Below, piece by piece: positions 6,327-10,065 of a stretch of 10,065 nucleotides of DNA (positions within the stretch are counted from its first letter, which is position 1; each line of letters begins with the position of its first letter). Where the stretch lies: positions 1 to 10,065 of the forward strand of contig DATHYZ010000072.1 in the NCBI GenBank assembly GCA_035458865.1. The letters are read 5' to 3'. The position numbers and the translations under genes were made by a program. Source of the stretch: DATHYZ01 sp035458865 (GTDB lineage: Bacteria; Chloroflexota; Limnocylindria; Limnocylindrales; CSP1-4). Under the pieces are notes generated by a model. It made no database searches, was not told the DNA's origin, and worked only from the letters and a program-made list of their open reading frames with translations.

Positions 6327-6355
6327 CGTTCGGTGTCCGGACGCGGTGCGGTCAT
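6323..6355 (-). CDS. Possible 10-codon leaderless leader peptide
   Basis: ATG at 6355 opens a frame for MTAPRPDTER that ends in TGA at 6323-6325, overlapping the HD gene's start codon in ATGA (6323-6326). It has no Shine-Dalgarno site, but TAGGCT lies exactly 6 nt upstream. The frame could deliver ribosomes to the HD start by reinitiation, since that start has no good ribosome site of its own. Its small size means it could be chance, and no homologue was checked. Confidence 0.3.
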   Translation of the reverse strand: MTAPRPDTER

Positions 6356-6361
6356 GGCGCG

Positions 6362-6367
6362 AGCCTA
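6362..6367 (-). promoter_or_regulatory. -10-like box TAGGCT before the HD/SRPBCC operon
   Basis: On the minus strand TAGGCT fits TANNNT and is followed by 6 nt (CGCGCC) and ATG 6355. This spacing repeats that of the boxes at 3025-3030 and 4008-4013. No -35 hexamer is clear. The 97-bp gap between this operon and the divergent lipoprotein gene holds no other recognised element. Confidence 0.4.
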
Positions 6368-6452
6368 CGGCATCGAGGCGGAGCCGACCACCGCCGAGCG
6401 GCCCGAACCCTGCCCGACGGAACACCGCGCGCGGTTCGACCGTCGGAGGGAC

Positions 6453-6893
6453 ATGCGAACGCTCAGCCTGCATCCCCGGGTCCCGGTGCGCTTCCGGAGC
6501 GCGCTCCTCATCGGCGCCCTCGCGACGCTCGCGCTCGTCGCCCTGGCGGCCTGCTCGTCCGGTGGTTCGACTCCGACGCCCGAGCCGAGCGCGTCGCCGA
6601 CGCCCGACACCGTCACCGGCGCCGACGAGGCCGTCGAGCTCGTCCTCGCCCAGGATCCCCGCTTCGAGCGGATCCGACCGTACGACCCGGACCTCATCGG
6701 CCAGGCCGCCTGGACCAAGGTCCAGCCCTCGGCCGGCGGCTGGACCGTGGCGGTCCGGATCGGCTGGGGCGACTGCCCGTCGGGCTGCATCGACGAGCAC
6801 ACCTGGACCTACGAGATCACGACCGCCGGCGAGGTGACCCTCGTGGACGAGCAGGGACCGGCGATCCCGGAGAACGTCTTCGACGTCCCCTAG
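6453..6893 (+). CDS. Secreted lipoprotein with disordered Thr-Pro linker
   Basis: 146 residues. A basic N-region (RTLSLHPRVPVRFR), a hydrophobic core (about 17-31) and the lipobox Leu31-Ala-Ala-Cys34 form a type II signal peptide, so the protein should be lipid-anchored on the outer face of the cytoplasmic membrane. A short linker (STPTPEPSASPTPDT) follows. The remaining folded part has two close Cys (GDCPSGCIDEHTW, about residues 109-113) that could form a disulfide, and strands such as GGWTVAVRIGWG and WTYEITTAGEVTLVDEQG. It resembles small lipoproteins with a PepSY-like layout but I do not recognise a named family. ATG 6453 has GGAGG only 3 nt upstream, which is short; GTG 6486 would remove most of the basic region. 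It diverges from the HD operon. Confidence 0.85.
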   Translation: MRTLSLHPRVPVRFRSALLIGALATLALVALAACSSGGSTPTPEPSASPTPDTVTGADEAVELVLAQDPRFERIRPYDPDLIGQAAWTKVQPSAGGWTVAVRIGWGDCPSGCIDEHTWTYEITTAGEVTLVDEQGPAIPENVFDVP

Positions 6894-6948
6894 CCGAGAG
6901 GGCTCCGGCGGCGAGGTGTCATCGCCGACCGGTCGCGGGGAACATGAC

Positions 6949-6974
6949 GACGCCGCGCCTTCGGGCGCGGCGTC
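6949..6974 (+). terminator. Terminator with C(TTCG)G loop after the lipoprotein gene
   Basis: Arms GACGCCGCGCC and GGCGCGGCGTC pair perfectly (11 bp) around TTCG closed by a C-G pair, an unusually stable tetraloop. It is followed by CGTCTGTCTGG, a modest T-containing tail. It lies 55 bp after the lipoprotein stop and 34 bp beyond the stop of the convergent TadG-like gene, so it can serve both strands. Confidence 0.75.
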
Positions 6975-7007
6975 CGTCTGTCTGGCGGTCGGCGGGCGGC
7001 CGCGGCG

Positions 7008-8186
7008 CTAGCGGATCAGCTGGACTCCCGCCAGCGTGTTCGGGGACCACAGGGCGTTGCCGGCCCGGACCGTCGAGAAGGGTGGGATGAAGTACTGGAT
7101 CGTGCCGATGATGCAGGAGGTCGCGCCATTCCCGGTGTTGCACTTGTTGCTGTTGCCCGAGATCACCACCTCTTCGATCTCCATCGCCGTGAACCCGTAG
7201 AGGTGGTACCACTGGTTGGAGCCGGTGCCGCCGACGTTGGCGGCCGGGCAGTCGCCCATGTCGCTGCCGAGCGGCTGGATGTTGCAGGTCGAGTCGAACT
7301 GCGGGATCAGGACGATCTCGCCTTTCTCCTTGTAGGCCTCGAGGGCGTCCTCGATGCCCGACGAGTTCACGTTGCCGGTCGAGGTGACGTAGTACCAGCC
7401 GGGGACGGTCAGCTCGGGGTTGCTGAAGTTCCGGATCGAGGTCTCGAGCTCGGAGGTGCCGCCGGCGGTCGGCGACCAGTCGAGCCAGCCGACGTTGCCG
7501 GGGCCGTTCTGGCAGAGCGGGATCGTGTAGCGCTCACCGAACTCGTACTCGACGGCCGGCTGGACCGGCATCGGGGCGTTGTTGTGGTCGCAGGTCAGCT
7601 GGTTGACCGGGATCGCGAGCGGGAGGACGCCGCAGCCCTGTGCCGCCGGGCAGATGTCGGCGACGTAGCCGGCCACGGCCGTTGCCTGGGTCGTGACCGG
7701 GAACGACTGGATGCCGATGACGCGGCTGACGAAGGCCGGCGAGGTGCGGTGGCCGACGACCAGGACCCCGGAGGCGCGGCCGTCGACACAGGCCGTCGGG
7801 TCGTTGCACGGCGGGATCGTGCCGCTGCCGACCGCGACCGCGGTGGCGACCGAGCCACTCTTGCTGCCGTCCGAGCGCAGAAGCTGGCCGGTGACGTCGG
7901 TGTAGTAGGCCTCGAAGCTGGTGACGCCGTTGCCGGCGGCCGTCGCCTTGATGGCAGCGACCACGTCGGCGTCGGTCTTGGGCGGGGTCGTGACCCCGGC
8001 GTTCTGGGCCAGGACGATCGCCCCGGCGTTGGCGGCGGCGTCGGTCCCGTTCTGGTTGGCCCGCTGCTGGGTGAAGGCGTAGCCGCCGTCGAGTACGAGG
8101 CCGACCGCGGCCAGGAAGGCGATCAGGCCAAGGGCGAACAGGGCCAGGATCTGGCCGCGGGCGCCGTGATGGGGGGGAGGCGTCAT
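7008..8186 (-). CDS. TadG-like pilus assembly protein (Tad domain, secreted)
   Basis: 392 residues. An N-terminal ARGQILALFALGLIAFLAAVG helix (about 9-31) followed by LVLDGGYAFTQQRANQNGTDAAANAGA (30-56) is the hallmark of TadG/Flp_N proteins: one membrane anchor and a helix rich in Ala, Gln and Asn. The long exported part has ten Cys (for example PPCNDPTAC, DICPAAQGC, NKCNTGNGATSC), an even number that suits disulfides. It ends in NTLAGVQLIR. TadG-like proteins belong to the Tad/Flp pilus machinery at the cell envelope; which partner this one has is not shown. ATG 8186 has AGGAG 8 nt upstream. ATG 8213, which overlaps the previous gene's TGA as ATGA, would add nine residues and is a serious alternative. 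It is the last gene of a three-gene operon. Confidence 0.9.
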   Translation of the reverse strand: MTPPPHHGARGQILALFALGLIAFLAAVGLVLDGGYAFTQQRANQNGTDAAANAGAIVLAQNAGVTTPPKTDADVVAAIKATAAGNGVTSFEAYYTDVTGQLLRSDGSKSGSVATAVAVGSGTIPPCNDPTACVDGRASGVLVVGHRTSPAFVSRVIGIQSFPVTTQATAVAGYVADICPAAQGCGVLPLAIPVNQLTCDHNNAPMPVQPAVEYEFGERYTIPLCQNGPGNVGWLDWSPTAGGTSELETSIRNFSNPELTVPGWYYVTSTGNVNSSGIEDALEAYKEKGEIVLIPQFDSTCNIQPLGSDMGDCPAANVGGTGSNQWYHLYGFTAMEIEEVVISGNSNKCNTGNGATSCIIGTIQYFIPPFSTVRAGNALWSPNTLAGVQLIR

Positions 8187-8194
8187 GTGGAGGG

Positions 8195-8199
8195 CTCCT
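8195..8199 (-). promoter_or_regulatory. Ribosome binding site deciding the TadG-like start
   Basis: AGGAG on the minus strand stands 8 nt before ATG 8186. The rival ATG 8213 has no comparable site but uses the ATGA overlap with the upstream stop. The site is the reason I prefer the shorter form. Confidence 0.55.
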
Positions 8200-8209
8200 G
8201 CGGTCCGGC

Positions 8210-8725
8210 TCATGGAACCGGGCACCCGCCGCTGGTGCAGATGCTCTCGATCGGCATCCGCGAGGTCGAGGTCAGGCTGATCGTCCCGAACAGCTGGCCG
8301 GCGACCGGGGTGATCGGGATGTACGTCCACTTCGTCGTGACGACCGCGATGCAGCCGAGATGCGGGGTCGTGCAGGTCCCCGAGAGGTCCGTCGTCCGGA
8401 ACTCCACGCACGTGCCGCTGTCGCCGGTCGGCGTGGGGGCGCTCGTCGGGCTGCCGGTCGAGCAGGTGACGGCGGCGCTGGGGAGCCCGAGGGCGACCGC
8501 CTGGTCCGCCGCTCGGGTCCGGATGGCGCCGACGTTCTGGTTGACGATCGCGGTCCGGGCGCCCATCCGGGCGGCGTTGCCCAGCGAGCTCGTCCCGTAG
8601 ACGGCCCGCCCGAAGTCGAACAACGCCAGGATCATCACCAGGAAGATCCCGATGACGAGGGCGAACTCGACGAGCGTCTGGCCGCGAGAGCGGCGTCGGG
8701 TCAGGCGGGCGACGAGGCCGCTCAT
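8210..8725 (-). CDS. TadE-like pseudopilin
   Basis: 171 residues. RSRGQTLVEFALVIGIFLVMILALFDFGRAVY at about 12-43 (quoted in part: GQTLVEFALV, LFDFGRAVY) is the TadE signature. Gly15 followed by Gln16 and Glu20 at +5 matches a prepilin-peptidase site G|QTLVEF, and the next 20 residues are a hydrophobic helix. A second helix SSLGNAARMGARTAIV follows, then an exported domain with six or more Cys (TCSTGS, GTCVEF, GTCTTPHLGC, ESICTSGGC) likely in disulfides. TadE is a minor pseudopilin of Tad/Flp systems. The ATG at 8725 overlaps the TGA of the preceding gene as ATGA, and its own TGA overlaps or nearly abuts the next gene, so all three are cotranslated. Confidence 0.92.
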   Translation of the reverse strand: MSGLVARLTRRRSRGQTLVEFALVIGIFLVMILALFDFGRAVYGTSSLGNAARMGARTAIVNQNVGAIRTRAADQAVALGLPSAAVTCSTGSPTSAPTPTGDSGTCVEFRTTDLSGTCTTPHLGCIAVVTTKWTYIPITPVAGQLFGTISLTSTSRMPIESICTSGGCPVP

Positions 8726-9561
8726 GGGCCCACCGTCACGGTCGTCGTGGTGCAGGGATACGGCTGGCCGCCGACCTTGTCCTGCATCCCGATCTTGTAG
8801 TTGCCGCTGCCGGGGAGGGCGATCACGGTCGTCGTGAAGCCCTTGTTCCGCCACTGGTTCTGGGCCTCGGCGACGCGGGTGTCGATGAAGTCGGGCGCGA
8901 GGCAGGGCGCCGGCGTGGGCGTCGGGGTCGGCGAGGGCTCGATCGTCTTCACGGGATCGAGCGAGGCCCCGGGCGACGGCGTGGGGGTCGGGCTCGGGCT
9001 TGGCGTCGGCGTCGGGCTGGGGCTCGGGACCGGCGTCGGTGTCGGTGCCGGCGGGGCGTACTGGCCGGTCCGGATGGGGTAGGCCGTGCTGGCCGTCAGC
9101 GGCAGGCTGTCGCCGACGATCGCCGTGACGATCGGGGTGATCGGGTTGAACTGGCAGGTCAGGGTCACGACGGCCGGGTTGCCCAGGGTCTTGCCGTTCG
9201 GGAACGTCGGCATCGGCGTCGTCGTCGGCGTGCAGTTCGTCGATCCGAGATCACGGGCCATCTGGGCGAGGTAGCGCTGGCGGTTCGGGTCGGAGGAGCT
9301 GCCCCAGTTGGCGTCCGGGTGCTGGGCCGCGTAGTTGGCGCCCAGGCGGGTCGCCCCGGTGAGGCTGACCCAGCCCATGAACGCGCGGCCGAAGTCGAGG
9401 GCCACCGCGACGATCAGCAGCATGATCGGCAGGATCAGCGCGAACTCGACCAGGCTCTGGCCGCGGCTCTTGTCGCGGCGGCGCAGGACGAGCCGGCGCC
9501 GCGCGGCCTGGTCAGGCTCGCCGGTGCTGGGGCGGTGCGGCCGATGTGGCCGGAAGGGCAT
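8722..9561 (-). CDS. TadE-like pseudopilin with Pro-rich linker and PASTA-like C-terminal domain
   Basis: 279 residues in three parts. Residues 1-33 are basic and Pro/His-rich; Gly34|Gln35 with Glu39 (RGQSLVEFALILPIMLL) is a prepilin-peptidase-type site and TM helix, followed by DFGRAFMGWVSLTGATRLGA, as in TadE. Residues 80-168 form an exported region with two Cys. Residues 169-219 are a low-complexity Pro-Thr-Ser linker. Residues 220-277 resemble a single PASTA domain: APDFIDTRVAEAQNQWRNKGFTTTVI (start, helix, beta-hairpin) and ending CTTTTVTV. Cys220 and Cys270 flank this domain and could close it with a disulfide. PASTA domains bind peptidoglycan stem peptides or beta-lactams, so a cell-wall contact is plausible. 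The ATG at 9561 has GGGAG 6 nt upstream. It is the first gene of the operon. Confidence 0.9.
   Translation of the reverse strand: MPFRPHRPHRPSTGEPDQAARRRLVLRRRDKSRGQSLVEFALILPIMLLIVAVALDFGRAFMGWVSLTGATRLGANYAAQHPDANWGSSSDPNRQRYLAQMARDLGSTNCTPTTTPMPTFPNGKTLGNPAVVTLTCQFNPITPIVTAIVGDSLPLTASTAYPIRTGQYAPPAPTPTPVPSPSPTPTPSPSPTPTPSPGASLDPVKTIEPSPTPTPTPAPCLAPDFIDTRVAEAQNQWRNKGFTTTVIALPGSGNYKIGMQDKVGGQPYPCTTTTVTVGP
8731..8904 (-). other. PASTA-like domain region of the TadE-like protein
   Basis: Encodes residues 220-277. The order is Pro-Asp-hydrophobic start, a helix with AEAQNQW, a turn Lys-Gly-Phe then a Thr-Val strand, and a closing VTV strand, as in PASTA domains. It lacks the usual second Pro-x-x-Gly turn and is divergent, so this is a proposal from pattern alone. 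Confidence 0.5.
8905..9057 (-). repeat. Low-complexity Pro-Thr-Ser linker repeats
   Basis: Codes for residues 169-219 of the TadE-like protein, a run of P-T-P-T and P-S-P-S units broken by GASLDPVKTIE. The DNA is a GGCGTCGG/GGCTCGGG-like repeat tract and is liable to length change by slippage. Confidence 0.8.
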
Positions 9562-9611
9562 CTCGGGCTCCCGTGCGGTGGTCTCGCCGAGAGATGCTCA
9601 GCGCGACACCT

Positions 9612-9643
9612 TGCACGGTGCCTTCAAATGGTGCCCGCGTGCA
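9612..9643. promoter_or_regulatory. Dyad and direct repeats in the region upstream of the tad operon
   Basis: TGCACG at 9612-9617 and CGTGCA at 9638-9643 form an inverted repeat; inside it GGTGCC occurs twice (9617-9622 and 9630-9635), 13 bp apart. On the minus strand TATGCA (9645-9640) could serve as a -10 box about 78 nt before ATG 9561. No good -35 is seen. A plausible regulated promoter, not proven. Confidence 0.3.
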
Positions 9644-9658
9644 TAGCCCGAGGGGTCA

Positions 9659-9685
9659 GGTCAGGGGGGCGAGATGGTCAGGGGG
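9659..9685. repeat. Tandem GGTCAGGGGG boxes upstream of the tad operon
   Basis: GGTCAGGGGG occurs at 9659-9668 and again at 9676-9685, a spacing of 17 bp, with a further partial copy GGTCAGG at 9654-9660. The repeats lie upstream of the dyad at 9612-9643 and about 100-125 bp before the start at 9561. They could be activator sites, or simple G-rich sequence. Confidence 0.35.
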
Positions 9686-9736
9686 AGCGGTGCGTGGCGT
9701 CAACGCGGTCGTTGATGATGCCCCCGGAGAATCGAG

Positions 9737-9762
9737 GAGCCGCGCCCTGGCGGGCGCGGCTC
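9737..9762 (-). terminator. Hairpin terminator between the two TadG-type transcripts
   Basis: Arms GAGCCGCGCC and GGCGCGGCTC pair perfectly (10 bp, 11 with the closing C-G) around a short loop. On the minus strand it is followed by CTCGATTCTCC. It lies 23 bp past the stop of the partial TadG-like gene and separates it from the three-gene operon, so the operon probably has its own promoter. Confidence 0.65.
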
Positions 9763-9785
9763 ACTGCATGACGTGCCGAGATCGT

Positions 9786-10065
9786 CTACTTGATTAGCTG
9801 GATCCCGATCGTCGTGACACCCGGAGTGATCGTCCCACCCGGGGTCACTGGGCCCGCGGTGATGTAGCTCACGAACCAGCCCTTCAGGCAGCCGAGGAAC
9901 CCTCCCGCCGTAGATGGCGGAAGTGGTGCTCCCGGCGGCGACGCGCATGCGTCGACGTTGCTCCCCTGGACGAGGACTTGGTCCAGATAGAAGTTGGCGA
10001 GCGTGTGGACGTAGTACCAGGTGTTGTCCCCGACTGGATCGACGCCCGGCAGACTGCAGATGTCT
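9786..10065 (-). CDS. Second TadG-like protein, C-terminal end only
   Basis: The minus frame runs from the right edge to TAG at 9786-9788, giving the last 92 residues of a protein whose start is outside the window. It has no membrane helix in this part. It contains NTWYYVHTLANFYLDQVLVQGS, two later Cys (DAC, GCL) and ends VTPGGTITPGVTTIGIQLIK. This follows the same order as the C-terminus of the protein at 7008-8186: N-x-WY, then a hydrophobic strand, VxxGS/SGNS, Cys, Cys, a GT/GW aromatic strand and a final Gly-hydrophobic-Gln-Leu-Ile-basic. A TadG-like paralogue is therefore likely; the assignment rests on this resemblance, because the diagnostic N-terminus is not present. It reads into the terminator at 9737-9762. 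Confidence 0.8.
   Translation of the reverse strand, partial: DICSLPGVDPVGDNTWYYVHTLANFYLDQVLVQGSNVDACASPPGAPLPPSTAGGFLGCLKGWFVSYITAGPVTPGGTITPGVTTIGIQLIK

Noticed and set aside
7203..8600. A 465-codon plus frame across the TadG-like gene
   Set aside because: Antisense shadow: Asp/Arg/Val-rich translation without motif, whereas the minus strand shows Tad-type helices and ordered Cys.
8905..9057. GGCGTCGG-rich tract as a CRISPR or satellite array
   Set aside because: Repeat units are short, imperfect and in frame with the Pro-Thr-Ser linker; there are no spacers or conserved repeats.
8801..9082. Plus-strand frame coding a GVGVGLGLG-type repeat protein
   Set aside because: It is the antisense of the Pro-Thr-Ser linker; the repeat pattern follows from the linker codons and does not indicate a real glycine-rich protein.
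9700..9948. Minus frame of 82 codons near the right edge
   Set aside because: Out of frame with the TadG-like C-terminus that runs through the same bases; it has no homology-like pattern and crosses the terminator.

Overview
The window is a high-GC, gene-dense bacterial segment with short intergenic gaps. The combination of Tad/Flp pseudopilin genes carrying Pro-Thr-Ser linkers, a lipoprotein with a similar linker, and several starts that lack a Shine-Dalgarno sequence but have a TANNNT box 6-7 nt upstream fits Chloroflexota (soil or freshwater Limnocylindria-like lineages) or a high-GC actinobacterium. This placement is an inference from style; no marker gene is present.

Left part (1-1636), minus strand: a large multi-pass membrane protein of unknown function whose 3' end is cut by the window edge, with an AT-rich operator-like inverted repeat upstream. 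Before it lies a 4-TM membrane protein followed by a double hairpin terminator.

Middle (1816-5258): an aspartate/aromatic aminotransferase of the AspC/TyrB type (minus), a divergent small 3-TM protein (plus), then a convergent NUDIX hydrolase (minus). The NUDIX gene shares a very compact divergent promoter with a second aminotransferase of the LysN/MocR-like class (plus). Both genes look leaderless and their -10 boxes form a 6-bp inverted repeat.

Right-middle (5296-6893): a two-gene operon (minus) of an HD-domain hydrolase followed by an SRPBCC/AHSA1-type protein with a 4-nt GTGA overlap. A possible 10-codon leaderless leader peptide precedes it. A lipoprotein gene diverges from it and ends at a C(TTCG)G-loop terminator.

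Right end (7008-10065), minus strand: a Tad-type cluster. The 3' end of one TadG-like gene enters from the right edge and ends at a terminator. A three-gene operon follows: a TadE-like protein with a Pro-rich linker and a PASTA-like C-terminal domain, a second TadE-like protein, and a second TadG-like protein. The two TadG-like proteins share a C-terminal pattern, so they look like paralogues. No ATPase, secretin or prepilin peptidase lies in the window; they may lie further right. No rRNA, tRNA, CRISPR, insertion sequence or phage gene was recognised.
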